This document shows positions 1 to 8,583 of a DNA stretch of 64,000 bases, one piece after another. The notes below the pieces were generated by a model, which was not told the DNA's origin, did not search any database, and was given only the letters and a program-made list of their open reading frames with translations. Made by a program: the position numbers and the translations under genes. The stretch spans positions 17,014 to 81,013 of the forward strand of contig JAAYCR010000050.1 in NCBI GenBank assembly GCA_012729675.1, read 5' to 3'. The stretch comes from Phycisphaerae bacterium. GTDB taxonomy: Bacteria; Planctomycetota; Phycisphaerae; Sedimentisphaerales; Anaerohalosphaeraceae. How positions within the stretch are numbered: position 1 is the stretch's first letter; each line of letters begins with the position of its first letter.

Positions 1-317
1 CCTTTCACGGTAACCGCCACATTGCCGGTAGCGCTATCCACAGAAGTAATTTCGTAGTCGCTGGGGCCAAAATACGTGCCAGCCAAGTCCCCGGCAGCGG
101 TGTCGAATCCCAAGTCAGCCCAGTCTTTGGAGACGGTGCCATGTTCGGCAAAATAGACTCGCGCCGCCGAGCGGATGGTACCCGCTGTGGCGTTGGCCTC
201 AGCCCACTTGGCCGAATCGACACGACCCCGCATCAGCGGCACGGACGCGGCGGCCAGTATGCCGACGATCAGGATCACGACCATCAGCTCGATCAACGTA
301 AAAGCTTTGTTTCTCAT
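1..317 (-). CDS. Type IV pilin-like / type II secretion pseudopilin, 3' end cut by window edge
   Basis: The frame starts at the ATG at 317, 7 nt after an AGGAG ribosome site, and runs off the left edge after about 105 codons. The N-terminus MRNKAFTLIELMVVILIVG is a class III signal: a short basic leader, prepilin peptidase cleavage before Phe6, Glu at mature position +5, then a hydrophobic helix. The residue at -1 is Ala instead of the usual Gly. The rest of the visible part (SAKWAEANATAGTIRSAARV) is typical of the amphipathic alpha1-C region of pseudopilins. It lies just downstream of gspF and gspE on the same strand, so it is probably a subunit of the same secretion pseudopilus or pilus. 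Seen: leader, SD and hydrophobic helix. Inferred: major or minor pseudopilin; the missing C-terminus prevents a finer call. Confidence 0.9.
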   Translation of the reverse strand, partial: MRNKAFTLIELMVVILIVGILAAASVPLMRGRVDSAKWAEANATAGTIRSAARVYFAEHGTVSKDWADLGFDTAAGDLAGTYFGPSDYEITSVDSATGNVAVTVK

Positions 318-439
318 ACTACAATCTCCTAAAAAAGTTTTCGTTTTGATTATTTGTCAATACCTGTTAGTGACATTTCGCCTCAAAAGACAGCACACTT
401 AACCACTATTTTCAATTTCCTGTTTCAAATTTTATCCCA

Positions 440-488
440 CATCTATCATCCATCATCTATCCTCTAACTTCCAACTTCTAACTTCTTA
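440..488. repeat. Degenerate heptanucleotide tandem repeat
   Basis: Seven consecutive 7-nt units (CATCTAT, CATCCAT, CATCTAT, CCTCTAA, CTTCCAA, CTTCTAA, CTTCTTA) fill the gap between the pseudopilin gene and the end of gspF. It is the first of many period-7 tracts in this window. No coding or terminator function is evident. Confidence 0.85.
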
Positions 489-492
489 GAAC

Positions 493-1695
493 CTACGCCG
501 ACATCGAAAAAATCGGCAGGTACATCGCCAGCAGCACAACCAAAACAATCGCCCCGACGATGACGATCAAAATCGGCTCCAGCAGCCCCAGCAGCGAGGC
601 GATCAGCAATTCGACCTTGCGGGCGTAATACTCGCTGGTTTTCTCCAGAACGCTGGACAGCGAGCCGCTTTCTTCGCCGATATGCACCATTTTCACGGCC
701 ACGCCGGGAAAAAAGCCCGCCGTTTCCATACTTTGGGAAATATTGACGCCCTTCAGCAGTCGGTCGCGGGTGTCGAGTACGCCCTGTTTGAGGACGTCGT
801 TATTGGTCATCCCCGACAGAATCGTAAAGGCATCGATCACCGAGACGCCCGAACTGATCAGCGTCCCCAGCGTCTTGCAGAACGTCGCCACAAACGCCAT
901 CAGCACAATCTTGCCGAACATCGGAATCTTCAGCATCAGCTTGCAGAGATTTTGATGGCCGGTTTTTGTTTTGGAATACGCGACGACACCGATAATCGTT
1001 GCGATCAGGACAACCAGAATGATGGGCATATTGTGCATCAGCCCGGAATACACCGCCATAAAGCCGCGCGTAAAGGCCGGCAGCTTGTCGCCCAGCTCTT
1101 CAAACATCAGCGAGAACCGCGGAATAATTAGCGTCATCATTACGGCGATGATCACGATAATAAAACCCATCACAAAAAGCGGATAGGCCAGCGCGCCGCG
1201 CACCTTGCGTACCAGTTTGTCGCGGTTTTCATAATACTCGGCCAGCCGCTGCAGCGAGTCAGTCAGCGAACCGCTCGATTCGCCCGCCATGATCATCGCA
1301 CAGCCCAGCCGCCCGAAGACCTTTTCATGAACGGCCACGGCGTCGGCCAGCGACTCGCCGCGTTCCAGTCGGCCGGCAATATCTTTGCAGACATTTTCAA
1401 AAGACCGGTTCGGCATCTCGTCGGCAATGGTCATAATCGCCGCGGTGATCGGCAGCCCGCCGCCGATCATCGTGCCAAGCTGCCAGCAAAAAACCGACAG
1501 ATCCTGTGACTTGATCCGACGTCCGGAAACAGCCGTTCCTTTGCCGGCAGATTCGGTACTGATCTCGGTGATTGAGACAGGGGTCATGTGTTCTTCACGC
1601 AGAAGCATCAGCATCCGATCTTCATTGTCGGCGGCCTTGATCCCTTGTTTGCACTGGCCGGATGCATCCCACGCAACATATTCATACGTTTTCAT
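493..1695 (-). CDS. gspF: Type II secretion system inner-membrane platform protein GspF/PilC family
   Basis: 400 aa, normal length for the family. It is the polytopic inner-membrane platform that links the cytoplasmic ATPase GspE to pseudopilus assembly. Two homologous T2SSF domains are visible, starting near residue 69 (FCWQLGTMIGGGLP) and near residue 270 (FCKTLGTLISSGVSV). Each is followed by a long hydrophobic segment, with a last membrane helix at the C-terminus (LLGLLEPILIVIVGAIVLV). The ATG start at 1695 has a GGAATAGG stretch upstream. The gene lies between gspE upstream and a pseudopilin downstream, all on the minus strand. A PilC of a type IV pilus is the alternative, since the family cannot separate the two without the secretin genes. 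Confidence 0.95.
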   Translation of the reverse strand: MKTYEYVAWDASGQCKQGIKAADNEDRMLMLLREEHMTPVSITEISTESAGKGTAVSGRRIKSQDLSVFCWQLGTMIGGGLPITAAIMTIADEMPNRSFENVCKDIAGRLERGESLADAVAVHEKVFGRLGCAMIMAGESSGSLTDSLQRLAEYYENRDKLVRKVRGALAYPLFVMGFIIVIIAVMMTLIIPRFSLMFEELGDKLPAFTRGFMAVYSGLMHNMPIILVVLIATIIGVVAYSKTKTGHQNLCKLMLKIPMFGKIVLMAFVATFCKTLGTLISSGVSVIDAFTILSGMTNNDVLKQGVLDTRDRLLKGVNISQSMETAGFFPGVAVKMVHIGEESGSLSSVLEKTSEYYARKVELLIASLLGLLEPILIVIVGAIVLVVLLAMYLPIFSMSA

Positions 1696-1969
1696 AAACG
1701 TGCCTATTCCAAGATAAAAATGTTCCAGCGTATTTGTTTATTTTGTCGTCTAATTAGAACAGTCAATTTTGCGTTCAAAAACTTTTTGAGAAGGCAAGAT
1801 CTATACGCTGCTCTGACGCTCCGATAAAAACCCCATGGATATAACTGAAATTGAACTCCCGACGCATTTTCCTGTTATGCCGCTGAAAGATTTATTCAAG
1901 TATGGCAACTGTTTTTCTATCGGGAAGGGGCATTGCGTCCGATAAGGCGGCGCCGTTCATTTGAGGAAG

Positions 1970-1998
1970 TTGCAAATTCGTGTGTTTTATGGTATAAT
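1970..1998 (+). promoter_or_regulatory. Sigma70-type promoter for the 2049 gene
   Basis: TTGCAA at 1970-1975 and TATAAT at 1993-1998 are separated by 17 nt, about 50 nt upstream of the start codon at 2049. The rest of the 1696-2048 gap (about 350 nt) is AT-rich upstream of gspF, and I see no gene in it. Confidence 0.7.
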
Positions 1999-2048
1999 AC
2001 CCAAAAGATAAATGTGTATGTTATATTTTTCGATTACGGGGGAATACT

Positions 2049-2360
2049 ATGATTGAGACAACAAAAACAGTTGACCGGAATAGCTCAGAAATCAAAGTCC
2101 ATGACAGTCCGTTTGCCGGATGGGAGTGGCTCAAAACACCGGCCTGTCTGTTGATATTGACCGGTGTGTTAGGGCTTGTTCGTGAGTATGGACGAGCGGC
2201 GGCAATACAACTGGATTCTTTGCGATTTCCTCCCGTGTGGGGTTGTTGTGTGTTGATCGCAGCAGGTATGATCTTTCTGACGATCTCGCTGACGGCCTAT
2301 CGGCTTCGCCGGGATCAGCCGATTAATGCTTCCAAGCGGAAATACTGGCGCTCGCTGTGA
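2049..2360 (+). CDS. Small membrane protein, unknown function
   Basis: 103 aa. A GGGGGA ribosome site stands 5 nt before the ATG and a good promoter lies upstream, so the gene is probably real. Two hydrophobic segments are visible, TPACLLILTGVLGLV (about residues 30-44) and WGCCVLIAAGMIFLTISLTA (about 64-83), followed by a basic tail (YRLRRD, KRKYW) expected on the cytoplasmic side. It is a lone plus-strand gene between the minus-strand gspF and gspE genes, which may split what would otherwise be one secretion operon. I do not recognise a family. Confidence 0.6.
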   Translation: MIETTKTVDRNSSEIKVHDSPFAGWEWLKTPACLLILTGVLGLVREYGRAAAIQLDSLRFPPVWGCCVLIAAGMIFLTISLTAYRLRRDQPINASKRKYWRSL

Positions 2361-2409
2361 GAGTGGCACCGGTTCCGCGCAGCAGACCGATGGGAAATCG
2401 TCCCCCTGA

Positions 2410-4185
2410 TTATATGCTCGCGTCGTCGGAGAAGGTCACGCGCAGCACTTCTTCGGGTGTAGTCAATCCCTTGAGCATTCGATTCACGCCGCACGCAAAC
2501 AAGTCGCCGAAACCTCTGGCTCGCGCCGCGCTGCGAATCTGCGATTCGCGGGCGCCGGCGGCAATCGCGTCGCGCACCTCGGCGTCCATCGGCAAGAATT
2601 CGAAAATAGGCAGCCGCCCCTTATACCCTGTGTTGCCGCACTGCTGGCAACCTTTTCCCGCAAAAAGCGTTGCACCGGCACGTTGTTCGGGCGTCAGGCG
2701 AAGCCGCTTCGCCATCTCGTCGTTCAACGTCAGCGGCTCGCGGCATTTATCACAAATCCGCCGCACCAGCCGCTGAGCAATGATCAGATTCAGCGTGGAG
2801 GCCAGCAGATACGGCTCCAGACCCATATACACAAACCGGCTGATGGCGCTGGGCGCATCATTGGTATGAAACGTGCTAAGCACTAAGTGTCCCGTCAGCG
2901 ACGCCTTGATCGCGATCTCCATCGTCTCTTTGTCGCGGATTTCGCCGATGAGAACAATATCCGGATCCTGCCGCAGAATCGACCGCAAGCACGAAGCAAA
3001 CGTCAGGCCGATTTCCGACTTGACCTGCGTTTGATTAATGCCGCGCTGCCGGTACTCGACCGGATCCTCGACGGTGGTGATGTTTTTACGCGGGTCTTTT
3101 AAAGCGTTCAGCGCCGAATACAGCGTCGTACTCTTGCCGCTGCCGGTCGGCCCGGTGACGATAATGATCCCGTGCGGAAGCTGGAGGGTTCGCTTGAATT
3201 TCTCCAGCATCTCCGGCTCCAGACCCAGCGCGTTCAGGTCGTGGTTGACAGCCGTCTTGTCCAGAATGCGCATCACGATCTTTTCGCCGTAGATGGTCGG
3301 CAGCGATGAGACGCGCACATCGATATCTTCGCCATCACCGCGTCGAATCTTAAAGCGTCCGTCCTGCGGCAGCCGACGCTCGGCGATGTCCATCCGCGAC
3401 AGAATCTTGATCCGCGCCAACACCGCCGGCTGCATCTTGCGCGGCGGCGGCACCATCTCCGTTAAAATCCCATCCACGCGCATCCGGATGAGCATATCCT
3501 TTTCCTGCGGCTCGATATGAATATCGCTGGCGCGGCTCTTGGCGGCGTGGCTGAGCATCAAATCCACAAAACGAAGCACCGGCGCATCGTCGGCCCCGAT
3601 GGAATCGTCCAGATTGGTCTCCATCGATTCTTCGCAAGCGTCGGCCTCAATCGTCGCCAAATCGTTTTCGGTCTGCACCAAATCCCGAAGCTTTTGCACC
3701 TCCAGGTCCGTCCCCTGATAGACATACTCAATCGCCCGCCGAACAGCGCTTTCGGAAGCGACCCCCGTGCAAATCGCGCGTTTGAGCTTGACGGACACCG
3801 TATCCACCGCCACCACATTGAGCGGATCGGTCATTGCAACAATCGCCTTGTCGCCGCGCCGGCCGATGGCAATCAGCCCAAACCGTTTGGCGATATTTTC
3901 CGGCACCTGCCGGGCGATCTCTTTATCAATCACCGATAAATCGTCCAGCGCAAGATGCTCAACCGACAGCGCCGCCGACAGCGCCTCGGTGAGCTGGCTC
4001 TCCGTGAGGCACTTTTGCTGCACCAGTATCCACCCCAGTCGTTCGCCGCTGCGTTTTTGTTCGGCCAGCGCCGCGCGAAGCTGCTCGTCGCCGATCAACC
4101 CCCGCTCAACCAGCCACTCCCCGAAAAGCAGGTTCGTCCGCGTTCCGTCGCCCAAATTGTTGTATGGTTTCGTATCTGTCGGCAT
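2410..4185 (-). CDS. gspE: Type II secretion / type IV pilus assembly ATPase GspE/PilB
   Basis: 591 aa cytoplasmic hexameric ATPase that powers pseudopilus assembly. The N-terminal MshEN-like domain spans about residues 22-170 (GEWLVERGLIGDEQLRAAL at its start). Walker A GPTGSGKST is near residue 345, the Asp/Walker B region IGEIRDKETMEIA near 410, and the GspE-type zinc tetracysteine is formed by CDKC (about 478) and CQQC (about 513). All catalytic elements look intact. MshEN domains in related ATPases can bind c-di-GMP; whether this one does is inference. A sensor-like gene follows upstream on the same strand (36 nt gap), with gspF further downstream. Confidence 0.96.
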   Translation of the reverse strand: MPTDTKPYNNLGDGTRTNLLFGEWLVERGLIGDEQLRAALAEQKRSGERLGWILVQQKCLTESQLTEALSAALSVEHLALDDLSVIDKEIARQVPENIAKRFGLIAIGRRGDKAIVAMTDPLNVVAVDTVSVKLKRAICTGVASESAVRRAIEYVYQGTDLEVQKLRDLVQTENDLATIEADACEESMETNLDDSIGADDAPVLRFVDLMLSHAAKSRASDIHIEPQEKDMLIRMRVDGILTEMVPPPRKMQPAVLARIKILSRMDIAERRLPQDGRFKIRRGDGEDIDVRVSSLPTIYGEKIVMRILDKTAVNHDLNALGLEPEMLEKFKRTLQLPHGIIIVTGPTGSGKSTTLYSALNALKDPRKNITTVEDPVEYRQRGINQTQVKSEIGLTFASCLRSILRQDPDIVLIGEIRDKETMEIAIKASLTGHLVLSTFHTNDAPSAISRFVYMGLEPYLLASTLNLIIAQRLVRRICDKCREPLTLNDEMAKRLRLTPEQRAGATLFAGKGCQQCGNTGYKGRLPIFEFLPMDAEVRDAIAAGARESQIRSAARARGFGDLFACGVNRMLKGLTTPEEVLRVTFSDDASI

Positions 4186-4220
4186 ACGTTTTACTCTGAA
4201 CTCAACCTGTTAAGGCGGTA

Positions 4221-5498
4221 TTACGAACTCCCCGCCCGATTCAGACGGTTCACTGCCGCACCCACAGCATATCGGTCAATCGCCGCCAAAAGCTGCTCGC
4301 TGTCAATCGGTTTGCTGAGAAAGCCATCAAATATTTCTTCTGTCCGGCTTTTTTCTTCACCGCTTAGCGACAGTGCTGACAGTGCGATAATCGGCGTCTT
4401 AATCTGTCTTTCCCGGAGACGACGCGTCGCTTCATACCCGTCCATCCGGGGCATTTTCAAATCCATAATAATCAGGCTGTATTGTTTCGACAGCGCCATC
4501 TCCACCGCTTCCTGCCCGTCCACGGCCGTATCGACCTCATAGCCCAGCGTTTTGAGCATCAGCCGAATCACCGTTCGATTGGATTCCTGATCCTCGGCCA
4601 ATAGAATCGGATGGGAACTTGCCTCCTCCGGCGACCAAGCCTCTTCCCGCGGTATTGCAGGATCGGCTTCCTCCGGCGTCCGCTCACAGGCACTGTCCGC
4701 CCCCGCCGGAATCAACAGGGTAAACGTTGATCCTTTGCCGACCTCGCTTTGAACGTCGATATGCCCGCCCAGCAGTTCGACAAGCTGGCGCGTCAGCGGC
4801 AGCCCGGCGGCAACGGACAGCCCAAAGCTGATCATATTAACCACTTGGGCATGGGCGTCTTCTTCGTCGATGACCGGTTCAAACAATCGCCCCAGCTTCT
4901 CGGCCGGAATTCCCGGACCGCTGTCAATGATATCAAATCGAACATACGTCCGACCGTCGCGTATCTGCGGCCGAACCGCAATATGCACAAACCCCTCCGG
5001 GGTATAATGGATCGCGTTGGCCGCCAGATTGATCAGGCACTTGACCAGGCGTTCAGAATCCGTTATCACCGTTTCGGGCAGCGAAGCATCGAGCTGCATC
5101 GCAAACGCCAGCCCTTTGTCCGTTGCGACCGGCCGGACGATTTCCTCCAGCTCTTTAAGAATCGAACGTACCGAATACGCATTGCGTGTCACCTGAAGCC
5201 GCCCCGATTCCAGCCGCGCCCAATCCAATACCTCGTTGACCAACGTGGAAAGCCCTTTGCCGGCGGTGTTAATCTCCAAGGCATAATCATGCTGCTCGTC
5301 AGTCATCTCCTCAGTCAGCAGCAAATCGCTAAATCCGACAACAGCGTTCGATAATGTCCGTATCTGGTAGGCCATATTGTCCACCAGCCTCCCTTTGGCC
5401 TGCAAGGCCGCTTCCTGCCGCCGGATGGTTTCCTGAAGCAATTCCAAACGTTCCATTGGTGATTGCGATACGCCGTTCATTTCTTTGTTGTCCTTCAT
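4221..5498 (-). CDS. Hybrid sensor histidine kinase-like protein with receiver; phospho-acceptor His replaced by Tyr
   Basis: 425 aa from the ATG at 5498, chosen because AGGA lies 6 nt upstream; the longer frame needs a TTG with no SD. An N-terminal coiled coil (MERLELLQETIRRQEAALQ) precedes a HisKA-like region. There the usual N-M-S-H-E-I-R-T reads NMAYQIRTLSNAVVGFSDLL, so the catalytic His is Tyr44 and the following Glu is Gln. The HATPase part keeps the N box (NLAANAIHYTPEG) and G1 box (DSGPGIP), but the G2 box is altered (FGLSVAAGLPL). The C-terminal receiver is intact: acidic pair ED, phospho-Asp in MDLKMP near residue 345, Lys in SKP. No membrane segment is seen. It is probably not an autokinase; it may act as a receiver-bearing scaffold or phosphatase. 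A link to the neighbouring secretion genes is inference. Confidence 0.85.
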   Translation of the reverse strand: MKDNKEMNGVSQSPMERLELLQETIRRQEAALQAKGRLVDNMAYQIRTLSNAVVGFSDLLLTEEMTDEQHDYALEINTAGKGLSTLVNEVLDWARLESGRLQVTRNAYSVRSILKELEEIVRPVATDKGLAFAMQLDASLPETVITDSERLVKCLINLAANAIHYTPEGFVHIAVRPQIRDGRTYVRFDIIDSGPGIPAEKLGRLFEPVIDEEDAHAQVVNMISFGLSVAAGLPLTRQLVELLGGHIDVQSEVGKGSTFTLLIPAGADSACERTPEEADPAIPREEAWSPEEASSHPILLAEDQESNRTVIRLMLKTLGYEVDTAVDGQEAVEMALSKQYSLIIMDLKMPRMDGYEATRRLRERQIKTPIIALSALSLSGEEKSRTEEIFDGFLSKPIDSEQLLAAIDRYAVGAAVNRLNRAGSS

Positions 5499-5792
5499 AA
5501 CTGTTCCTGAGATTCCCTTTTCTATTCTTGTTTCACAAGCTTTCAACAGTCCTAACGAATCCTCTCCGTCACTTCGAACATTCCTTCGACATTATAAGGT
5601 GGGCAATTAATCAAAAAACCAGATCAAGTTTCCGGTTATCGGACAAAAATGCCATACTAAAGACATAGCTGGTCTCTTTTCGGCAAGAAAGGGAATGTCA
5701 AAACTATTGCAAAACACACACAAACGGCGATAATACATAAAAACAAGCAAAGGCGGACGTTCAGGTAAGCAGATCCGATGCGGAATTTTACC

Positions 5793-5821
5793 TTTACCGC
5801 AATTCTATGAATGGGTAGAAT
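5793..5821 (+). promoter_or_regulatory. Promoter upstream of the 5875 hydrolase gene
   Basis: TTTACC (5793-5798) and TAGAAT (5816-5821) are 17 nt apart, with GGG directly before the -10 hexamer as in other promoters here. The rest of the 5499-5874 gap between the divergent genes holds no convincing gene. Confidence 0.5.
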
Positions 5822-5874
5822 ATGGTCGAAAATAACGGAATCGATGAACTCCTTGAGCCAAAAAGGAACCAATC

Positions 5875-6651
5875 ATGATTGTGGATTGCCATACACATTT
5901 GCGGTGTTCGCAGCGAGGCGACCTGACCGAGCAGCATCGGCGAGCCTGCCAGGGGATGGACGCCTGTTTTGTGCTGGCCGGGCTGGACAACGACCGACCG
6001 GGCGCCAACGATGAGCTGGCCAGGTATATCCGGCAAACGCCCAATGCCTACGGCTTTGCGGCCGTCAACCCGCTGCACGACGACATCTCGGCCAAGGCCC
6101 TCAAGACCCTCAAAAAAGAGGATCGAATGGTCGGGCTGGCGCTGTATTGCGCCGAAGAGGAATTTCACCCCACCCACAGCCGGGCGCTGGAACTGTACGA
6201 AGCGGCCCAAGAGGCCGGGCTGATCGTCTTTTTTCACAATTGTCCGCCGTTTTCGCCGGCAGCCGTGCTGGATTATGCCCAGCCGTGGCTGCTGGATGAA
6301 ATCGCCCGCAACTTCCCTAATCTCCGCATCATTATCGGACGCATGGGAATGCCCTTCCATTATCAGACTCTGTGTTTGCTCGGCAAGCACGAAAACGTCT
6401 TTGCCGACCTGACTGTCCACCCGCAAAAAATATGGCAGGTCTATAATCTGGTTATGGGGGCCTACGAGGCCGGCGTGATGGACAAACTGCTCTTCGGCAG
6501 CGGCTTTCCCTACGCCGAGGCCGGGCCGTGCATCGAATTGCTTCTGGGCTTTAACAAAATGCTGGCCGACACCCACCTGCCGCAGGTCCCGCGCGAAAAA
6601 CTCCGCAGCATCGTCGAACGCGACAGCCTGACGGCACTGGGAATCAAATAA
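5875..6651 (+). CDS. Amidohydrolase-2 family metal-dependent hydrolase
   Basis: 258 aa TIM-barrel hydrolase-like protein; AAGGAA precedes the ATG. It opens with the metal-binding DCHTH (His6, His8), has a third His in FFHNC near residue 120, and a family-typical end-of-barrel segment LLFGSGFPYAEAG near residue 208. In most relatives that segment reads G-S-D-F/Y-P and the Asp is catalytic and metal-binding; here the position is Gly. The protein may therefore use another acidic residue, bind metal differently or be non-hydrolytic. The substrate is unknown; the family includes decarboxylases and lactonases of the amidohydrolase superfamily. It stands alone ahead of an NSS transporter. Confidence 0.8.
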   Translation: MIVDCHTHLRCSQRGDLTEQHRRACQGMDACFVLAGLDNDRPGANDELARYIRQTPNAYGFAAVNPLHDDISAKALKTLKKEDRMVGLALYCAEEEFHPTHSRALELYEAAQEAGLIVFFHNCPPFSPAAVLDYAQPWLLDEIARNFPNLRIIIGRMGMPFHYQTLCLLGKHENVFADLTVHPQKIWQVYNLVMGAYEAGVMDKLLFGSGFPYAEAGPCIELLLGFNKMLADTHLPQVPREKLRSIVERDSLTALGIK

Positions 6652-6764
6652 AAAATCAAAATGCAAAAATAAAAATTGTGGAAGCGGCGTTGCCGCGGCT
6701 TTTTTAATCTGTCATTTTGAATATTACGTTCTGGTTTTTGGTTTTGGATTTTACGTTTTAAATT
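6651..6764. repeat. Two heptanucleotide tracts around a short hairpin
   Basis: 6651-6678 has four A-rich 7-nt units (AAAAATC, AAAATGC, AAAAATA, AAAATTG). A hairpin TGGAAGCGGC-GTT-GCCGCGGC at 6679-6699 follows and ends in TTTTTT, so it could serve as a terminator for the hydrolase gene. 6723-6764 has six more units (for example TCTGGTT, TTTGGTT, TTGGATT, TTACGTT). The tract plus GTGGAA-hairpin combination recurs at 10678 and 53590. Confidence 0.7.
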
Positions 6765-6783
6765 GATTTGCGGAGCAAATCGG

Positions 6784-8343
6784 ATGTCAAAACAACGCTG
6801 GGGCAGCCGTTTGGGGGTCATTCTGGCGGTGGCGGGCAGCGCCGTCGGGCTGGGCAATTTTCTGCGATTTCCGGGCGTCGCCGCCAACAACGGCGGCGGG
6901 GCCTTTATGATCCCCTATTTCATCTCCTTCTTCCTGCTCGGCCTGCCGCTGATGTGGATCGAGTGGACCATCGGCCGCTTCGGCGGAGGCTTTGGCCACA
7001 GCACCGCCCCGGGCGTCTTCGACACGATGTGGCAGAAAAACCGCTTCGTCAAATACTTCGGCGTGATGGGCATCTTCGGCCCGGTCGTCATCTTCTCCTA
7101 TTACATCTACGTCGAGTCGTGGCTGCTGGGCTACAGTGTCTTTGCCCTCATCGGCCGCTACGCCGACTGCACCGATCTGGAGTCGATGCGGGCGTTTCTG
7201 ACCGGCTACCAAAGCCTGGCCGGAACCGAGCACTTCCCGGCCGGCACAGCCTACCTGTTCTTCATCATCACCTTCGCCATCAACATCATCGTCCTTAGCT
7301 TCGGCATCAGCCGCGGCATCGAGCGATGCTGCAAGTGGGGGCTGCCGCTACTGCTGGTGATCGCCATTATACTGGTCATCCGCGTGCTGACGCTGGGCAC
7401 GCCCGACCCCGCCCGACCGGAAAACAACGTCCTCAAAGGTTTGGGCTTTTTGTGGAATCCCCAATGGGCCGCCCTCAAGAAGCCGGAGGTCTGGCTGGCC
7501 GCGGCCGGGCAGATATTCTTTACCCTCAGCGTCGGCTTCGGTGTCATCCTGACCTACGCCAGCTACCTCCGCCGTAACGACGACGTCGCCCTGTCCGGTC
7601 TGACTGCCGCGGCCACCAACGAGATGGCCGAGGTCGTCCTCGGCGGCAGCCTGGTCATCCCCGCGGCCTTTGCCTTCTTCGGCGCCGCCGGCATACAGTC
7701 AATCGCAGACCAGAATATTTTTGATCTTGGTTTTCTCACCATGCCCCTGATCCTTGGCCAGATGGCGTATGGGCAGATCTTCGGCTTTCTGTGGTTCTTT
7801 CTGTTGTTTATCGCCGGCGTCACCAGCTCGATCTCACTGGCCCAACCGGCCATCGCGTTTATGGAAGACGAGTTCAACCTCACCCGGCGCGAGGCGGCGG
7901 TGCTGTTTGCGGTCGTTACGTTCCTCTTGTGCCAGCCGGTCATCTTCTTTCTCGGCAACGGCGTCCTCGGCGAGATGGACTTCTGGGGCACGACCGTCTG
8001 TCTGGTCGTCTTTGCCACGATTGAGGTGATTCTGTTCGGCTGGGTGTTCGGCATCGACCGTGCCTGGACCGAGCTGCACGCCGGCTCCGACATCCGCATC
8101 CCCCGTATTTATCGCTTCATCATCAAATACATCACCCCCCTGATGCTGCTGACGATTTTGGCGACGTGGATCTTTAACGACTGGAAAAAACAATTGCTTC
8201 TGGAAGGCGTCGAAGAGGCCAACAGACCCTACATCCTCATAACCCGCGTCGGCCTGCTGGGCCTGTTTGTTTTTCTCCTGCTGATGGTCCGCATCGTCTG
8301 GCGCAGACGCCCCGAAGCCACTTGCCCGGAGACCGACCAATGA
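6784..8343 (+). CDS. Sodium-dependent neurotransmitter/amino-acid symporter (NSS family)
   Basis: 519 aa inner-membrane transporter using the Na+ gradient. The start is the ATG at 6784 (GGAG 8 nt upstream), not the in-frame TTG at 6763. The N-terminus carries the NSS signature of TM1 and the Na+/substrate site (GSAVGLGNFLRFPG, then NNGGGAFMIPY). About 11-12 hydrophobic segments follow, with the family-typical TM6 region FFTLSVGFGVILTYASYL and TM8 region FIAGVTSSISLAQP. Its last codon overlaps an ATG of a 50-aa single-span protein, the arrangement of MetP/MetS-type transporters. Substrate probably a neutral amino acid; not determinable from sequence. Confidence 0.95.
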   Translation: MSKQRWGSRLGVILAVAGSAVGLGNFLRFPGVAANNGGGAFMIPYFISFFLLGLPLMWIEWTIGRFGGGFGHSTAPGVFDTMWQKNRFVKYFGVMGIFGPVVIFSYYIYVESWLLGYSVFALIGRYADCTDLESMRAFLTGYQSLAGTEHFPAGTAYLFFIITFAINIIVLSFGISRGIERCCKWGLPLLLVIAIILVIRVLTLGTPDPARPENNVLKGLGFLWNPQWAALKKPEVWLAAAGQIFFTLSVGFGVILTYASYLRRNDDVALSGLTAAATNEMAEVVLGGSLVIPAAFAFFGAAGIQSIADQNIFDLGFLTMPLILGQMAYGQIFGFLWFFLLFIAGVTSSISLAQPAIAFMEDEFNLTRREAAVLFAVVTFLLCQPVIFFLGNGVLGEMDFWGTTVCLVVFATIEVILFGWVFGIDRAWTELHAGSDIRIPRIYRFIIKYITPLMLLTILATWIFNDWKKQLLLEGVEEANRPYILITRVGLLGLFVFLLLMVRIVWRRRPEATCPETDQ

Positions 8344-8492
8344 GACTGGATGGAATACTCTTTATGCTCCTAAGCTGGGCCGTCATTCTCGGCCTCTTCG
8401 GCTACTCCATGTTCCGCACCCTCTCCCCCAAACACCGCACGGAACTTGACAAACAAACAACTCAACCTCCCCAAAATGGAGAGACCCCATGA
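8340..8492 (+). CDS. MetS-like small subunit of the NSS transporter
   Basis: A 50-aa frame starts at an ATG that overlaps the transporter stop (ATGA at 8340-8343), implying translational coupling. It has one membrane helix (ILFMLLSWAVILGLFGYSMF, about residues 6-25) and a short polar C-tail rich in Lys, Gln and Pro. Size, topology and position match the small accessory subunits (MetS type) known next to bacterial NSS transporters for methionine/alanine, which are needed for transport activity. Assignment rests on context and topology, since the sequence is too short for firm homology by eye. It ends inside the first REP-like repeat region. Confidence 0.7.
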   Translation: MRLDGILFMLLSWAVILGLFGYSMFRTLSPKHRTELDKQTTQPPQNGETP

Positions 8493-8509
8493 ACACCACA
8501 CAACCCCCC

Positions 8510-8538
8510 GGCACCCACAAGCTGCGCTTGAAGGTGCC
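8510..8538 (+). repeat. REP-like palindrome, copy 1
   Basis: A 29-nt imperfect palindrome. Outer arms GGCACC/GGTGCC enclose inner arms AAGC/GCTT around TGC. The identity with copy 3 (9366-9394) extends upstream through ACCACACAACCCCCC. It lies just after the NSS/MetS pair and could act as a transcript-end hairpin. Confidence 0.85.
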
Positions 8539-8583
8539 ACCCGTCGATGAAGTCAAAACTAATCATAATGGGAGATGTGTGCT

